Notes under the pieces: model-generated
What the model was told of the DNA's origin: nothing
What the model saw: the letters and a program-made list of their open reading frames with translations, nothing else
The model's database searches: none
Origin: Campylobacter porcelli
GTDB lineage: Bacteria; Campylobacterota; Campylobacteria; Campylobacterales; Campylobacteraceae
NCBI RefSeq assembly: GCF_002139855.1
Contig: NZ_CP018789.1
Location: 1,240,001 to 1,304,000 of the forward strand
DNA: 64,000 bases
Direction of reading: 5' to 3'
Translations under genes and position numbers: made by a program
Shown here: in pieces, positions 27,818-39,482 of the stretch
Position numbering within the stretch: the stretch's first letter is position 1
Layout of the letters: each line of letters begins with the position of its first letter

Positions 27818-29125
27818 GTGGCAAATTTATATTTAGTTTCACTTGGATGTAATAAAAATCTAGTCGATAGCGAGATTATGCTTGGTAGGCTTGGTGCGTA
27901 TGATATAGTAGATGATCCATCAATTGCTGATGTGATGATAGTAAATACCTGTGGATTTATAGAAGATGCAAAGAGCGAGAGCATAAGTGCGATTTTAGAA
28001 TTAGCTAGTTTTAAAAAGCCAAATTCAGTCCTAGTAGTCACAGGGTGCTTAATGCAAAGATACCGTGATGAGCTTATGCGAGAGCTTCCTGAGGTTGATA
28101 TATTTACTGGTGTTGGGGATTATGATAAGATCGATGAGATAATCCTTAAAAAGCAAAATTTATTTAGCCCAGATACATATTTACAACCTAAAAATACCAA
28201 AAGAGTGATTACTGGCTCAAGCTACCACGCCTATATCAAAATCTCTGAAGGGTGTAATCAAAAATGTAGCTTTTGCGCTATTCCAAGCTTTAAAGGTAAA
28301 TTAAAAAGCAGAGATATAGATAGCATAGTAGATGAGATTAAAGAGTTAGTAAGCGTAGGCTATAGGGATTTTAGCTTTATCGCTCAAGATAGTAGCTCAT
28401 TTTTGCGTGATTGTGGCAAGAGCGATGGCTTAATCTCTTTAATTGACGCAGTTGAAAAGATAGATGGCGTAGATGTCGCTAGAATTTTATACCTATACCC
28501 TACTAGTACCAATGCAAAATTGATACAAAAAATTATAGATTCAAAGGTATTTGCTAATTACTTTGATATGCCTATTCAGCATATAAATGATGAGATGCTA
28601 AAGATAATGCGAAGGGGAGCTAATAAAGATAAGATTATCCAACTTTTAAAGATGATGAGAGATGCGCCAAATAGCTTTTTACGAACGGGGATTATAATAG
28701 GTCATCCAGGCGAAAAATATAGCTATTTTGATGAGCTTTGTGAATTTTTGCGTGAGTTTAAATTTGATAGAATTAGTGCTTTTGCATACTCTAAAGAAGA
28801 GGATACTCTAGCTTACGATATGGAACAAATAGAGCCAAAAATCATCACTCAAAGACTAAATAAGATTGAAAAAATCATAAAATCTACAATTGATGAGAGC
28901 TTTAAAAGCTTAGTTGGAAAGTCTATTAAAGCTCAAATTAATGGCGTTAGTAGCGAAGGGGAGATGTTTTATGGTGCTAAGGCTGTGGTTTGGGATAGGG
29001 ATATTGATGGGGAAATTCTAATAAATGATAGCCAAATCCAAAATCCTAAAGTTGGGCAAATTTATGATTGTCAAATCACCAAATACGCCAAAGATAAATT
29101 GATTGGGCAGATTGTTTGCAACTAA
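27818..29125 (+). CDS. rimO: ribosomal protein uS12 methylthiotransferase
   Basis: About 435 residues from the GTG at 27818, giving [19 protein letters not shown], the family's usual N-terminus; an upstream TTG would add seven residues. The N-terminal UPF0004 domain has the cysteines of SLGCNKN, VNTCGF and VTGCL. The radical-SAM motif is [13 protein letters not shown], and a TRAM domain follows. It adds a methylthio group to Asp of ribosomal protein S12. The end overlaps tilS by about 10 bases. Confidence 0.93.
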   Translation: MANLYLVSLGCNKNLVDSEIMLGRLGAYDIVDDPSIADVMIVNTCGFIEDAKSESISAILELASFKKPNSVLVVTGCLMQRYRDELMRELPEVDIFTGVGDYDKIDEIILKKQNLFSPDTYLQPKNTKRVITGSSYHAYIKISEGCNQKCSFCAIPSFKGKLKSRDIDSIVDEIKELVSVGYRDFSFIAQDSSSFLRDCGKSDGLISLIDAVEKIDGVDVARILYLYPTSTNAKLIQKIIDSKVFANYFDMPIQHINDEMLKIMRRGANKDKIIQLLKMMRDAPNSFLRTGIIIGHPGEKYSYFDELCEFLREFKFDRISAFAYSKEEDTLAYDMEQIEPKIITQRLNKIEKIIKSTIDESFKSLVGKSIKAQINGVSSEGEMFYGAKAVVWDRDIDGEILINDSQIQNPKVGQIYDCQITKYAKDKLIGQIVCN

Positions 29126-30114
29126 AGCTTGACTATCTAAAAAACAAAAAATCCCTACTAGCATTCTCGCACGGAGTAGATAGCACGGCACTTTTTTATC
29201 TTTTAAATAGTGCTGGGGTGAGCTTTGATTGTGCTATGGTAAATTACCAAACTCGCCCAAGCTCCTTAGCAGAGGAGATAAGTGCAAGGGAGCTTTGTAA
29301 AAAATTTAACAAAAAAATATTTATCCATAAAGCCAATTTAAATCTATCTAACTCAAATTTTGAAAAAATTGCTCGAGATATTAGATATGAGTTTTTTGAT
29401 AAGATTATGTGTGAGTATGATTATGACGCACTTATTTTAGCTCATCAGCTAAATGACGCACTAGAGTGGCTACTAATGCAACTAAGCAAAGGTAGTGGCG
29501 CTGTGGGACTAGCTGGAATGATGCCTAGAAGCAAAAAAAGGATTAAATTTCAAAATATAACTAAAAATATAGAGATATTTCGCCCACTTCTAGGAGTGAG
29601 TAAAGATGAAATTTTAAAGTATTTACAAAGTCAAAATATAGAGTATTTCGTTGATTTATCCAATCAAGATATTAAATTTAAACGCAATAGGATTAGAGCG
29701 GAATTTAGCGATAAATTTATATCGCAATTTGCTAGTGGAGTAAAGAGAAGCTTTGAGCTTTTAAGGGGTGATGCGATCATCTTACTAGGAGAGTTTGAGT
29801 ATGAAGATGGGGAGCTTTTTATCGTTAAAAAACTGCCAAATTCAATAAATCTAATAGACCAAGCCTGTAAAAAGCTAGGAGTTTTGATGAGTCAAAAAAC
29901 AAGAGAGCTGTGTGTTCAAAATGATTGCGTAGTCTCGCATAAAGTTACCATCACATCAAATCAAAGCTACTACTTCATCGCTCCATACATTAAAACCAAA
30001 ATGGATAAGAATATCAAGGATAAATTTAGAATTCTTAAAATACCAGCCCTACTTCGCCCGTATCTATCGCTAAATTCGCATAAACTCAACGCTCTTGATA
30101 AATTTTTATCATAA
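29116..30114 (+). CDS. tilS: tRNA(Ile)-lysidine synthase
   Basis: 332 residues from a TTG start. TilS attaches lysine to C34 of tRNA-Ile2 so that it reads AUA. The PP-loop is [11 protein letters not shown] (residues 16-26) where most homologues have SGG-x-DS; His replaces the first Gly. [17 protein letters not shown] and [14 protein letters not shown] are typical downstream motifs. Its 3' end overlaps the convergent PilO-like gene by 29 bases. Confidence 0.88.
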   Translation: MQLKLDYLKNKKSLLAFSHGVDSTALFYLLNSAGVSFDCAMVNYQTRPSSLAEEISARELCKKFNKKIFIHKANLNLSNSNFEKIARDIRYEFFDKIMCEYDYDALILAHQLNDALEWLLMQLSKGSGAVGLAGMMPRSKKRIKFQNITKNIEIFRPLLGVSKDEILKYLQSQNIEYFVDLSNQDIKFKRNRIRAEFSDKFISQFASGVKRSFELLRGDAIILLGEFEYEDGELFIVKKLPNSINLIDQACKKLGVLMSQKTRELCVQNDCVVSHKVTITSNQSYYFIAPYIKTKMDKNIKDKFRILKIPALLRPYLSLNSHKLNALDKFLS

Positions 30115-30613
30115 AGCTAGTCTCTATATAATCATCTTTTGAGCTCATCTCTATAGGAAAATCAATCTTAATAAGATTATCATAATTCTTACTATCCATT
30201 ATAAAATCATATAGATTTTGTGGGCTTTTCATTGTAGCAGTAAGGTTTATTTGGCTAATGATATATCTAGGATCACTATCAATGATATTAGCCCTTGAGA
30301 GATATAAATTGCTAAAATATTTCCCAGCTAAACTGATAAATTTCATCTCATTAAAACTATTTTTTAATGAATCCAAAGCCTTTTTATTTTGTAAATTTAA
30401 ATTCTCATATGTAGCTAAATTCTCATTATAAATCTGCTCTATCTTGGCTAAATTTACATCTTTTTCGTTATTTATCTCTACAGCTTGCTTGTATCTATCA
30501 ATGACTGGGAGCGCTACAAAAAACACCATAACAAGCATAAAAAAGATAAAAATCATACTAAAAATTGTTAATTTTGTTAAATCAATACTATCTAAACTTC
30601 TATCTGTTCTCAT
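30086..30613 (-). CDS. PilO-like membrane protein
   Basis: 175 residues: a short cytoplasmic tail, one membrane helix (about 16-38: IFSMIFIFFMLVMVFFVALPV), a coiled-coil (about 45-85) and a compact C-terminal domain. This is the layout of PilO/GspM-type alignment-complex proteins. It follows PilN-like and PilM-like genes in the same overlapping operon. In naturally transformable Campylobacter such proteins support a DNA-uptake machine; that role is inferred here. Confidence 0.55.
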   Translation of the reverse strand: MRTDRSLDSIDLTKLTIFSMIFIFFMLVMVFFVALPVIDRYKQAVEINNEKDVNLAKIEQIYNENLATYENLNLQNKKALDSLKNSFNEMKFISLAGKYFSNLYLSRANIIDSDPRYIISQINLTATMKSPQNLYDFIMDSKNYDNLIKIDFPIEMSSKDDYIETSFMIKIYQER

Positions 30614-31136
30614 CGCTCAAGCTCTCCATCTGTGCAATATCTATCTTATTAATACTAACAAAATTATACCACCCATTTGGAAGTTGGTAAAATGTAGTGT
30701 TAGATATAGCAAATATAGATTTTAGCGGTGCTTCAAAGAGCAATTTAAAGTGATCTTTAGTAGGCGTTATACCCTTGATTTTCAAAGAGCCATCTTCTAA
30801 ATATATGCTAGTTAAAGTAACACCATCTGGCACAAGATTAAATAAATTCATCAAACTCTGATTTAAAATCAAATTTTTATTATAAATATCTAAAGTCATA
30901 TCTCTTTTTATCAAAGTGGTTTTAGTTTTATCCTCTATGTTTTTAATAGCTTGAAATGTCTCATTATACTTCTCTTGTAACTCTATAGAGTTAGAGTTTA
31001 TAAGATAAATTTTCACACTAAGTAGCATAGCCCCAATAATAAATAAAAGCGTAAGAATAAGCATAGCCCAAAGCCAAATTTTGGTAAAAATAGATAGTAA
31101 CGGCTTGATTTTTGGCTGTATAAAACTATAACTCAT
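30600..31136 (-). CDS. PilN-like membrane protein
   Basis: 178 residues: membrane helix at about 20-42 (LWAMLILTLLFIIGAMLLSV), then coiled coil, then NLFNLVPDGVTLTSIYLEDGSLKIKGIT near 100-130. L-x-x-L-P-x-G-V-x-h-x-x-h is the hallmark of PilN/GspL periplasmic domains. Overlaps the PilM-like gene upstream by 11 bases and the PilO-like gene downstream by 14 bases. Confidence 0.6.
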   Translation of the reverse strand: MSYSFIQPKIKPLLSIFTKIWLWAMLILTLLFIIGAMLLSVKIYLINSNSIELQEKYNETFQAIKNIEDKTKTTLIKRDMTLDIYNKNLILNQSLMNLFNLVPDGVTLTSIYLEDGSLKIKGITPTKDHFKLLFEAPLKSIFAISNTTFYQLPNGWYNFVSINKIDIAQMESLSDENR

Positions 31137-32148
31137 CGCAAATCTCTTTTATCATTATATTATTTAATATCTTATCAATATCGTATTTTACGACCTTACA
31201 CTCTATCATCAAGTCATTTTCAGCCATCACTAAAAACTCATTATCCAAGCTAAGCCCATCAAATATCACTACCTCTTTGATAAAATCCCCACCATAAATT
31301 TCATTATGATAATACTCATTAATTGCAAGTTTGATATTACTAATAAGCGTAATCTCCTCGCCAATATCCCTTACACTATCTTCTAATTTCTTATCAATTC
31401 CACCTATATTCTCTTGGCGAATATCCTCAAAATCACTCTTATCTAAATCTCCATCATCAAAAGAATCAAATGAGCCAATATCGCCTAAATTATCAAGTTG
31501 GCTTAATCTATCTTCCTCCTCTTCGATTACATTATCTAAATCCGCACTCTCCTCTTTGGTTACAGCTTTATCATAATAGTCAAAAGTATCAATCTCTTTT
31601 CTATTATCAAAATAGGCACCAAATTTCATCTTATCCCCATCAAATATCATAATAGTATTGCTATCTTCCATATTTAATAGATATAGAATTTTACCATCAC
31701 TTGGGGATTCTTTTATCAAAGAGTGTAAAATGGCAAATGGAGAATAAATTAAATCTGGCTTTACAGATAAAGAATTTTCAAAAAGCTCCAACTCATTATC
31801 TGGCACTACAATACTCCAGCCATCTAGTTTAACCTTATCAACCAAATTATACTCTATATTAAACTTCTCAAATTCACTAGCCCCTACCGCTGGTAAAGCC
31901 CACTGCTTAGGGCTATTTAGCATAGCGGCTAAATAGATGGTGTGATACTGCCTAGCTCTTTTTTTAAGATAATCTGTAAATTTAGAATCAACCACTCCAT
32001 TATTTATATCAAATACAGCCTCGCCGCTATTTATAATCTTATCACCTTTAATAGCACGAGAAAAAAGATGGCATTTATTATCTTTTATGATAACACTAAT
32101 GTATAAAGTAGTTAAAAATCCACGAATCCAAGAGATTAAACCAGACAT
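31126..32148 (-). CDS. PilM/GspL-like cytoplasmic protein
   Basis: 340 residues without a signal peptide or clear membrane helix. Short strands with an ILYLLNMEDSNTIMIFDGDKM stretch near 175 and an acidic linker near 200-265 (EESADLDNVIEEEEDRLSQ) are compatible with a divergent actin-fold PilM, but the nucleotide motifs are not obvious. The assignment rests mainly on the PilN-like and PilO-like genes that follow. It may be related to the Campylobacter transformation (Cts) proteins. Confidence 0.45.
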   Translation of the reverse strand: MSGLISWIRGFLTTLYISVIIKDNKCHLFSRAIKGDKIINSGEAVFDINNGVVDSKFTDYLKKRARQYHTIYLAAMLNSPKQWALPAVGASEFEKFNIEYNLVDKVKLDGWSIVVPDNELELFENSLSVKPDLIYSPFAILHSLIKESPSDGKILYLLNMEDSNTIMIFDGDKMKFGAYFDNRKEIDTFDYYDKAVTKEESADLDNVIEEEEDRLSQLDNLGDIGSFDSFDDGDLDKSDFEDIRQENIGGIDKKLEDSVRDIGEEITLISNIKLAINEYYHNEIYGGDFIKEVVIFDGLSLDNEFLVMAENDLMIECKVVKYDIDKILNNIMIKEICDEL

Positions 32149-32193
32149 ATCAAACCTTAAATTTTAAAAATTTTAGCCAAATTAGCTTTAAAT

Positions 32194-32820
32194 TTAGATT
32201 ATACCATCCACCTCATCAAATTTTCTTGCTATCAAAGCTTTAGCCTCTTGCATATCTAATCCTTCAAGGTTAAATTCCCTACTTACATAATAGGTTATTT
32301 TGCTAAAAGGCTTTGGCAAAATCATCTTATCCCAGCTATTAAACTGCCAAAATCTAGTAGCTGTATAGCTTAAAATAACTATATTTGCCCCAGTTTTTTG
32401 TGATATTGTAACTGAACCATCGCTAATACTATGCCTTGGACCCCTTGGACCATCTGGAGTTATGGCTACATCTACTCCATTATTTATTGATTTTATAGCA
32501 GATAAAAATGCCTTTAAAGCACCCTTTGATGAACTTCCTCTAATAGAGCCAATGCCAAAATGAGAGATAATATCAGATATTATTTGACCATCTTTGTGAT
32601 CTGATATTATCACATTTGCTTTTCTACCTTGCCAACACTTGCTAAATATAAATGGCATAAATGCAAGTTTTTCGTGCCAAAAAAGAATAATAACTGGCTT
32701 ATTTGACAAGGTATTGTTAATAAATTCTTTCTTGCAAGTTAGATATATAAGCCTCATTAAAAAAACTAATAAATTCTCTATGATTTTAATAATAAATTTA
32801 GACTTAAACAATCTGCCCAT
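32194..32820 (-). CDS. DUF374 lysophospholipid-acyltransferase-like protein
   Basis: 208 residues. N-terminal hydrophobic anchor (about 8-28), then [14 protein letters not shown] (the H-x4-D-like region of this family), [17 protein letters not shown] and [16 protein letters not shown], the conserved DGPRGP motif of DUF374 proteins. These are thought to be inner-membrane acyltransferases, some adding acyl chains to lipid A precursors. Its start overlaps the end of miaB by 17 bases. Confidence 0.85.
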   Translation of the reverse strand: MGRLFKSKFIIKIIENLLVFLMRLIYLTCKKEFINNTLSNKPVIILFWHEKLAFMPFIFSKCWQGRKANVIISDHKDGQIISDIISHFGIGSIRGSSSKGALKAFLSAIKSINNGVDVAITPDGPRGPRHSISDGSVTISQKTGANIVILSYTATRFWQFNSWDKMILPKPFSKITYYVSREFNLEGLDMQEAKALIARKFDEVDGII

Positions 32821-34114
32821 TTAATACCATTCGTCTTGGCTGAGTGATCTGAACTTTAGCAAATTTGCCTAGTAGCTCCTCGCTACCTTTAATTTGGACT
32901 AAAAAGTTATTATCCGTGCGACCCGCTATCATCCCATCAGCCCTAAGCTCTTCGAAATATACCCTATATATTTCACCCATCTTGGTAGCTACAATCTCAT
33001 CTAAAATTTCATTATGTCTATTTTGTAATCTAGTAAGTCTAGCACCGGCTATAGCATCATCAATCTGATTTGGCATAGTTGCTGCTGGAGTTAGCGGGCG
33101 GGCCGAGTATTTAAACGAAAAAACTTGCTCAAATCTAACTTTTTCTAAAACATCCATCGTATCTTCAAAATCAGCTTCACTCTCACCAGGAAATCCAACT
33201 ATAATATCAGTAGATATACTCACGCTAGGACAGAGCGATCTAAGCTTGTTTGCCCTATCTAAAAACCACTCTTTAGTATATCCACGCTTCATAGCCTTTA
33301 AGATCGCACTACTTCCGCTTTGTAAAGGCATATGCATGGATTTACAAATTTTAGAATTTGAGCTAAATTCATTTAAAAATTTATCATCCATATGAAGTGG
33401 ATGCGGACTAGTAAAGCGAATTCTCTCCACGCCATCAATCTGGCTAATCATATTTAAAAGATCACTAAAATCTATCTTTTGGCCATTAGAATTGCTAAAT
33501 CTTTTGCCATAGTTATTGACATTTTGCCCGAGCAAAAATATCTCTTTAGCTCCATTATTAGCGGCTTTTTTAATCTCATTTAAAATTATATCTTTTGGAA
33601 TGCTTAGCTCATCGCCCCTAGTGTGTGGGACAATGCAGTAGGTGCATTTCTTGTCGCACCCTATCATGATATTTACAAAGCTCTTATATGGACTGGTGCG
33701 AAACTCGCCAAATGCATACTGGCTCTCATCATGATTTATATCCACACTTACAAATTTAGGCGTTTTAACCGCGGTTTTAATCTTTGATACATTTCTAGCA
33801 CCAAGGACAAAATCCACATACGGCGCACGCTTAAATACATCTGATCCTAAATGACTAGCCGTACATCCACATACCCCAATTTTAGCCCCTGGCTTTTTGA
33901 CCTTCTCAAATCCACCAACCTCGCTAAAAAGCTTATGGACTGGCTTTTCACGCACTGAGCAAGTATTTATAAGTATCAAATCCGCTTCATCAATTTTACT
34001 AGTAGCCTCATACTCATCACTAAGTTCAGCTATGATATGCTCGCTATCACGGACATTCATAGCGCATCCTAAAGTCTCTATAAAGAGCTTTTTTTTGTTA
34101 AATTCAGCACTCAA
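32804..34114 (-). CDS. miaB: tRNA-2-methylthio-N6-dimethylallyladenosine synthase
   Basis: 436 residues. Adds the methylthio group to i6A37 of tRNAs reading U-starting codons. N-terminal domain cysteines in [23 protein letters not shown] and VCGCTA; radical-SAM motif [17 protein letters not shown]-terminal TRAM domain. [12 protein letters not shown] and [10 protein letters not shown] are typical. Coupled by overlap to the HP0268-like gene before it. Confidence 0.95.
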   Translation of the reverse strand: MSAEFNKKKLFIETLGCAMNVRDSEHIIAELSDEYEATSKIDEADLILINTCSVREKPVHKLFSEVGGFEKVKKPGAKIGVCGCTASHLGSDVFKRAPYVDFVLGARNVSKIKTAVKTPKFVSVDINHDESQYAFGEFRTSPYKSFVNIMIGCDKKCTYCIVPHTRGDELSIPKDIILNEIKKAANNGAKEIFLLGQNVNNYGKRFSNSNGQKIDFSDLLNMISQIDGVERIRFTSPHPLHMDDKFLNEFSSNSKICKSMHMPLQSGSSAILKAMKRGYTKEWFLDRANKLRSLCPSVSISTDIIVGFPGESEADFEDTMDVLEKVRFEQVFSFKYSARPLTPAATMPNQIDDAIAGARLTRLQNRHNEILDEIVATKMGEIYRVYFEELRADGMIAGRTDNNFLVQIKGSEELLGKFAKVQITQPRRMVLNGQIV

Positions 34115-34353
34115 AGTATATGCACCTCATACATATAATCATTCTCATCTAAGCCATATTTAACGGTGCGATGATATACGCTCAAACCCTTATTTTCGAA
34201 ATATTCAACTAAAGCAATAAGTTGCTTATGTGAGTTATCACGATCAAAGTAAAATATCTTTCCACCATCTTTTAATGCAGCGCTTTCGATCTTTTCTAAG
34301 CTAATTGTTTTTGGTTTTGCGTCCAATTCAGCCCTAGCTAGTTTTAACTCCAT
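34111..34353 (-). CDS. HP0268-family small protein
   Basis: 80 residues with an alternating beta-alpha-beta pattern ([20 protein letters not shown]). It corresponds in size and place (directly before miaB) to HP0268 of Helicobacter pylori, for which nuclease activity has been reported. Overlaps the miaB start by 4 bases. Function in Campylobacter is not established. Confidence 0.75.
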   Translation of the reverse strand: MELKLARAELDAKPKTISLEKIESAALKDGGKIFYFDRDNSHKQLIALVEYFENKGLSVYHRTVKYGLDENDYMYEVHIL

Positions 34354-34531
34354 AATCTATCCTTTTTGAGTGATTTTAACCGATGAGTATATCAAATTTG
34401 CTATAAAATTTCGTTTAAATTACTAAATATAAATAAATTTAAAGATTATAAAAGCTAATATAAGATAAAATACCAACCTTACAATTCAAATCCTAATATT
34501 ATTTAATAAATAATCACAAGAAGGCAATTTT

Positions 34532-35635
34532 ATGGAGAAAATATCAGATATAATCGAGTCAATCGCTCATGAGAAAAATTTAAGCATCGAAGATGTGAAA
34601 GCTAGAATTTTAAAGGCTTTCGAATCAGCTGCTAAGAAGCTATATGGCACCCAGTGTGAGTATGAAGCAACGATAAATCCAACTACTAAAAATATAGTTT
34701 TATACCAAAAAATTTTAGTTGTAGAAGATGATGATAAGCGTTTAGATGATGAGCATTTTATAAGTCTTGCTAAGGCTCATGAGTTTGATAAGAGCCTTGA
34801 GATAGGAGATAGCTTAAATTATGAGATAAATATTGAGGATTTAGGTCGCAGTGCGGCTGGGGTATTGGGGCGTGAGATAGAGTATCACATTCAACGCCTT
34901 ATAGAGGAGAAAATTTTTGAAAAATACAATGCCAAGGTCGGCTCACTTGTCTTTGGCTCTGTTACAAGGGTTGATAATGATGAAAATACCTTTATAGAGA
35001 TTGATGAGATTAGAGCTGTGATGAGTATGAAAAATCGCATTAAAGATGAGAAATTTAAAGTAGGCGATGTGGTAAAATGCGTTATAAAAAGCGTAAAATT
35101 GGATAAAAAAGATGGCATTAAAGTCGAGCTATCTCGCACCTCACCTAAATTTCTTGAAGCACTCTTAAAAGCTGAAGTCCCTGAGATAAAAGATGGCGGA
35201 GTAATCATTCAAAATAGTGCTAGAATTCCAGGCAAAAAAGCTAAAATCGCCCTATACTCAACCACTCCAAATATCGATGCAGTCGGTGCCACAGTAGGGG
35301 TAAAGGGCGTAAGGATTAATGCTGTTAGCAATGAGTTAAATGGCGAAAATATCGATGCAATTGAGTATAGCAATGAGCCAGCCATCTTCGTAGCTCGTGC
35401 ATTAGCTCCAGCCATAGTAAGCTCTGTGAAAATAGATGGAGAAAAGGCCATTGTCTCTTTAGTGCCAGAGCAAAAATCAAAAGCAATTGGTGCTAGTGGT
35501 ATAAATATTAGACTAGCAAGCATGCTAACAAAATATGAGATTGAATTACAAGAGTTAAGCGCTACAAGCCAATCAAATCAGATAAATAACGAAGAGGGAT
35601 TAAAAAATCTAAAAGCCCTATTTGGAGATCTTTGA
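34532..35635 (+). CDS. nusA: transcription termination/antitermination factor NusA
   Basis: 367 residues: N-terminal RNA-polymerase-binding domain (IIESIAHEKNLSIEDVKARI...), S1 domain near 130-195 (VGSLVFGSVTRVDNDENTFIEID), then two KH domains (KIALYSTTPNIDAVGATVGVKG; QKSKAIGASGINIRLAS). It lacks the extra C-terminal acidic repeats of E. coli NusA, as expected in this phylum. AAGAAGG precedes the start. Confidence 0.95.
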   Translation: MEKISDIIESIAHEKNLSIEDVKARILKAFESAAKKLYGTQCEYEATINPTTKNIVLYQKILVVEDDDKRLDDEHFISLAKAHEFDKSLEIGDSLNYEINIEDLGRSAAGVLGREIEYHIQRLIEEKIFEKYNAKVGSLVFGSVTRVDNDENTFIEIDEIRAVMSMKNRIKDEKFKVGDVVKCVIKSVKLDKKDGIKVELSRTSPKFLEALLKAEVPEIKDGGVIIQNSARIPGKKAKIALYSTTPNIDAVGATVGVKGVRINAVSNELNGENIDAIEYSNEPAIFVARALAPAIVSSVKIDGEKAIVSLVPEQKSKAIGASGINIRLASMLTKYEIELQELSATSQSNQINNEEGLKNLKALFGDL

Positions 35636-35640
35636 TGAAG

Positions 35641-35667
35641 TTACAAGCCTTGAAATAAGGCTTGTAA
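35641..35667 (+). terminator. bidirectional terminator between nusA and uvrA
   Basis: Perfect 11-base stem TTACAAGCCTT/AAGGCTTGTAA with a 5-base loop, in the 55-base convergent gap. An A/T-rich sequence flanks both sides. Confidence 0.8.
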
Positions 35668-35690
35668 AAATCTTAAAATTTAACTAAATT

Positions 35691-38516
35691 TCACTCCATA
35701 CCAAACTCTAAAGCTAGAAATTTTCCTGTATGCGATCTGCTTTTTTTATAGCCTTTAGCTAGTTCTACTGGGCTACCTTTGGCGACTACTTTTCCACCAC
35801 CTGCTCCACCTTCTGGCCCCATATCTATGATATAATCGCAATTTTTAATCACATCTAAATTATGCTCTATTACCACGACTGAATTTCCTAGCTCCACCAG
35901 ATGGTGTAATACGCCAGTTAGCCTATCTACATCGCTAAAATGCAATCCAGTTGTAGGCTCATCTAAGATATAAAGCGTAGAGCCAGTATCAGTGCGACTA
36001 AGCTCTTTGGCTAGTTTGATGCGTTGAGCTTCCCCACCACTTAGCGTAGTAGCTGGCTGCCCTAGCGTAAGATAGCCAAGACCAACTGAGCAAATAGTTT
36101 TAAGCTTAGAGTGAATTTTAGGCACCTTAGCAAAAAATTCCAAAGCATCATCAGCGCTCATCGATAATACTTCAGATATATTCTTGCCTTTATATCTTAC
36201 CTCTAGAGTTTGAGAATTATAGCGAGTTCCCTTACACGCATCACAAACCACGCTAATATCAGGCAAAAAGTGCATTTCAACCTTTATCTCCCCTTCTCCG
36301 CTACACTTTTCGCATCTACCGCCTTTGACATTAAAGCTAAAGCGTCCGATTTTATACCCTCTTATTTGAGCCTCTTTAGTTGCGGCAAATAGAGCTCTTA
36401 TCTCATCCATTACCCCTGTATAAGTAGCTGGATTTGAGCGTGGGGTTCTACCTATTGGGCTTTGATCTAGGTATATAACCTTATCTAACTGCTCTAATCC
36501 TTCTATCTTTGCCCCTTTTAGTGTTTGGAATTTTCTAGCTCTATTTAGCTCTATTTCAGCTGCTGGAAGTAGCGCTTTAAGCACTAATGAGCTTTTACCA
36601 CTTCCACTTACACCAGTAACGCCTACAAGATTGCTAAGTGGGAATTTAACGCTTAAATTTGAGATATTATTTATTGTTATACCGCTTAAATTTAGCCATT
36701 TTTTTTGCTTTCTGCCTTGATAGTAGTTAATCTCTTTTTTACCATTTAGATATTGTGCTGTTTGGGTTTTGGAATTTAATAGCTCCTTATATGTGCCTTT
36801 AAATACCACTTCACCGCCATAAACCCCAGCCCCAGGACCAATATCTACTATATAATCAGCTGCTTCAATGGTCTTTTTATCATGCTCTACGACAATTACG
36901 GTATTGCCCTTTTCTTGTAAATTTCTTAAGGTTTTAATAAGCTTTAGAGTATCCCTTTCATGTAATCCAATGCTTGGCTCATCTAGCACATACATTACCC
37001 CGCTTAATCCACTCCCTATCTGACTAGCAATCCTTATGCGTTGAGCTTCTCCACCGCTAATAGTCCTAGCATCCCTACCAAGGCTAATATATCCAAGCCC
37101 TACATCATATAAGAAAAATAATCTCTCATTAATCTCTTTTAAAATCGGCGTTGCGATTAAGGTTTGTTGGCTATTTAAATATTCAAATTTATCTTTATCG
37201 CTAAAGAATTTAGTAGCATCTTCTATACTCATATTAATAATATCACCAATTGATTTAGAGGCTACTCTAACAGCTAAGCTATCGCTACACAATCTATCGC
37301 CCCCGCAACTCTCACAAACCTTCTCAATCATATACTCGCCAAAATCTTTATCATCTTTTAAAATTTCATATGCGACTTTTAAAACCCCTTCAAAATGCTT
37401 ATTAATCCTATGTCGCTTCCATAAAAACTCAATCCCCTTAGCATTGCCATATAGTATAAGCCTTTTAGCATCATCATCAAGCTGTGAGTATGGAGTTTTG
37501 ATATTAATACCATTTTGTTCGCAAAATGCGATTAAAAATTTATAATAATAACTCTTATTAAAGCCATACATAACCTTTATAGCTCCATCTTCAATGCTTA
37601 AGCTATCATCAATTATCTTATTTAAATCCAAGCTAAAGCGAATTCCAAGCCCATCGCAGCTAGGACAAGCGCCCTTAGGAGAGTTAAAGCTAAAGCTAAG
37701 TGGCTCAAGGGTATTAAAACTAATTTTACAATCAAAACAAGCATTATGTTCGCTAAAGTGTATATGTGAATTATCTATACCAAGCTCATTGGCATTTGCT
37801 ATCTCAATCTCAAGCTCACCAAAACTCTCATGAAGAGCCTTTTGGACATCATCAGCGATTCTAGAGGCATTATCACTATTTACTACAACCCTATCTATAA
37901 TGGCTTTTATGGTGTGCTTTTTGGTCTTTGATAGCTCTATATCTTCATCTAAACGCACCATCACGCCATCTATCATCGCTCTTATAAAACCCTTATTTGC
38001 TAGGCTCTCTAATGTATCAGCAAAGCTACCTTTTTTCTCTCTTACAATTGGGGATAAAATCGTGATTTTAGCACCTTGTGGGAGTTTTAAAATTTGCTCT
38101 ATTATATCATTTGCACTCATTTTAGATACTACTTGATTGCATTTTGGGCAGTGCTGAATACCAATCCTAGCATATAATAATCTTAAATAATCATAAATTT
38201 CAGTTATCGTCCCCACTGTGGAGCGTGGATTTTTACTAGTGCTTTTTTGGTCAATTGCAATAGCTGGAGTAAGCCCATCGATATGATCTACATCAGGCTT
38301 TGCTACCCTATCAAGAAATTGCCTAGCATAGCTTGAGAGCGATTCTATATATCTTCTTTGCCCTTCAGCATATAAAGTATCAAAAGCCAAAGTGCTCTTA
38401 CCACTACCGCTAAGACCTGTAAATACAACTAATTTATTCTTTGGAATATCTAAATTAATATTTTTTAGATTATGCTCTTTAGCACCTCGAATTTTAATAA
38501 TCTCACTCATATCCAA
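35691..38516 (-). CDS. uvrA: excinuclease ABC subunit A
   Basis: 941 residues. DNA-damage recognition ATPase of nucleotide excision repair. Two ABC modules: Walker [15 protein letters not shown] near residue 32 and [13 protein letters not shown] near 635; signatures [13 protein letters not shown] and [13 protein letters not shown]; Walker [12 protein letters not shown] and [11 protein letters not shown]. Zinc-binding cysteines in CPKCNQ, CFDCK/CPSCDG and CEKC...CDAC. Complete, normal length. Confidence 0.97.
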   Translation of the reverse strand: MDMSEIIKIRGAKEHNLKNINLDIPKNKLVVFTGLSGSGKSTLAFDTLYAEGQRRYIESLSSYARQFLDRVAKPDVDHIDGLTPAIAIDQKSTSKNPRSTVGTITEIYDYLRLLYARIGIQHCPKCNQVVSKMSANDIIEQILKLPQGAKITILSPIVREKKGSFADTLESLANKGFIRAMIDGVMVRLDEDIELSKTKKHTIKAIIDRVVVNSDNASRIADDVQKALHESFGELEIEIANANELGIDNSHIHFSEHNACFDCKISFNTLEPLSFSFNSPKGACPSCDGLGIRFSLDLNKIIDDSLSIEDGAIKVMYGFNKSYYYKFLIAFCEQNGINIKTPYSQLDDDAKRLILYGNAKGIEFLWKRHRINKHFEGVLKVAYEILKDDKDFGEYMIEKVCESCGGDRLCSDSLAVRVASKSIGDIINMSIEDATKFFSDKDKFEYLNSQQTLIATPILKEINERLFFLYDVGLGYISLGRDARTISGGEAQRIRIASQIGSGLSGVMYVLDEPSIGLHERDTLKLIKTLRNLQEKGNTVIVVEHDKKTIEAADYIVDIGPGAGVYGGEVVFKGTYKELLNSKTQTAQYLNGKKEINYYQGRKQKKWLNLSGITINNISNLSVKFPLSNLVGVTGVSGSGKSSLVLKALLPAAEIELNRARKFQTLKGAKIEGLEQLDKVIYLDQSPIGRTPRSNPATYTGVMDEIRALFAATKEAQIRGYKIGRFSFNVKGGRCEKCSGEGEIKVEMHFLPDISVVCDACKGTRYNSQTLEVRYKGKNISEVLSMSADDALEFFAKVPKIHSKLKTICSVGLGYLTLGQPATTLSGGEAQRIKLAKELSRTDTGSTLYILDEPTTGLHFSDVDRLTGVLHHLVELGNSVVVIEHNLDVIKNCDYIIDMGPEGGAGGGKVVAKGSPVELAKGYKKSRSHTGKFLALEFGME

Positions 38517-38573
38517 TCCATACTTTTAATAAAATCTTGGATTATATCTAAAATTTAATAATGAGATATAAGA

Positions 38574-39482
38574 TTAATCGTAAAATCCAAATTTAACCCT
38601 ATTTTCAACCCTAAGGCATGATGGCCAAAGAGCATAAAATCTAACCCCTTTATACTCTAATTCAACCTTATAAAATAGCCCAATAAAGCTCTTATCAATC
38701 ACATCTGCTTCAAACTCCCCACCCATATAAATTTCAGAATAGGCAAATATATTATTGCGTGATTTAATCCAATCAAAAAATTTATCTCCACTTGGTAAAT
38801 TTAAATTAATATGATTTAGATTGCCTAGCATTTGAATGCTTTTTGGATTTTTTACGCTATAAAATAGCTCCTTAGGAGCCCCAATATCTAATATCTCGCC
38901 CCCATCAAACAGAGCAATTTTATCACTTAAATAATAGGCATCATCAATATCATGAGTTACCAAAATAGCTGATAAACCCTCCTTTAAAATCATATCTTTT
39001 AACTCCGCTCTTAAGCTCTCTTTTAATCCTTGATCTAAATTTGAAAATGGCTCATCTAAAAGCAAGAGTTTCGCACCAGCTGCAATAGCCCTAGCAAAAG
39101 CCACCCTTTGAGCCTGTCCGCCTGAGATTTGATCTGGCTTTTTATCCTTTAGCTCCTCTATGCCAAATTTAACCAAAAGCTCTTTTATCCTTAAATTCAT
39201 CTCATTTTTATTTAATTTATTTAGAGCAAAAGCTATATTATCATATACACTAAGATGAGGAAAAAGAGCATAATTTTGAAACATAAATCCAATATTTAAA
39301 TCGCAACTAAGCTCATCATATTGACTACTTTCTAAGCCAGCGATACAACGCAAAAGTGTGCTTTTACCACTACCACTACTACCTAAAATAGATAGAATTT
39401 CATTATCTTTAAGCGTTAAATCAATCCCTTTTAAAACTTCATTTTGACCAAATTTTTTACGCAAATTTTTAATCTTTAGCAT
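38574..39482 (-). CDS. fbpC: ferric iron ABC transporter, ATP-binding subunit
   Basis: 302 residues. Walker [16 protein letters not shown] near 31, signature QISGGQAQRVAFA near 125, Walker B LLLLDEPFSNLD, and H-loop ILVTHDIDDAYYL. A C-terminal TOBE-like part follows. Last gene of the fbpABC-type set; its start overlaps the permease by 14 bases. Confidence 0.88.
   Translation of the reverse strand: MLKIKNLRKKFGQNEVLKGIDLTLKDNEILSILGSSGSGKSTLLRCIAGLESSQYDELSCDLNIGFMFQNYALFPHLSVYDNIAFALNKLNKNEMNLRIKELLVKFGIEELKDKKPDQISGGQAQRVAFARAIAAGAKLLLLDEPFSNLDQGLKESLRAELKDMILKEGLSAILVTHDIDDAYYLSDKIALFDGGEILDIGAPKELFYSVKNPKSIQMLGNLNHINLNLPSGDKFFDWIKSRNNIFAYSEIYMGGEFEADVIDKSFIGLFYKVELEYKGVRFYALWPSCLRVENRVKFGFYD

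Noticed and set aside
38542-38571. AT-only inverted repeat (TTATATCT/AGATATAA) between uvrA and fbpC
   Set aside because: Short, without GC pairs and with a 14-base loop; expected by chance in such AT-rich sequence.
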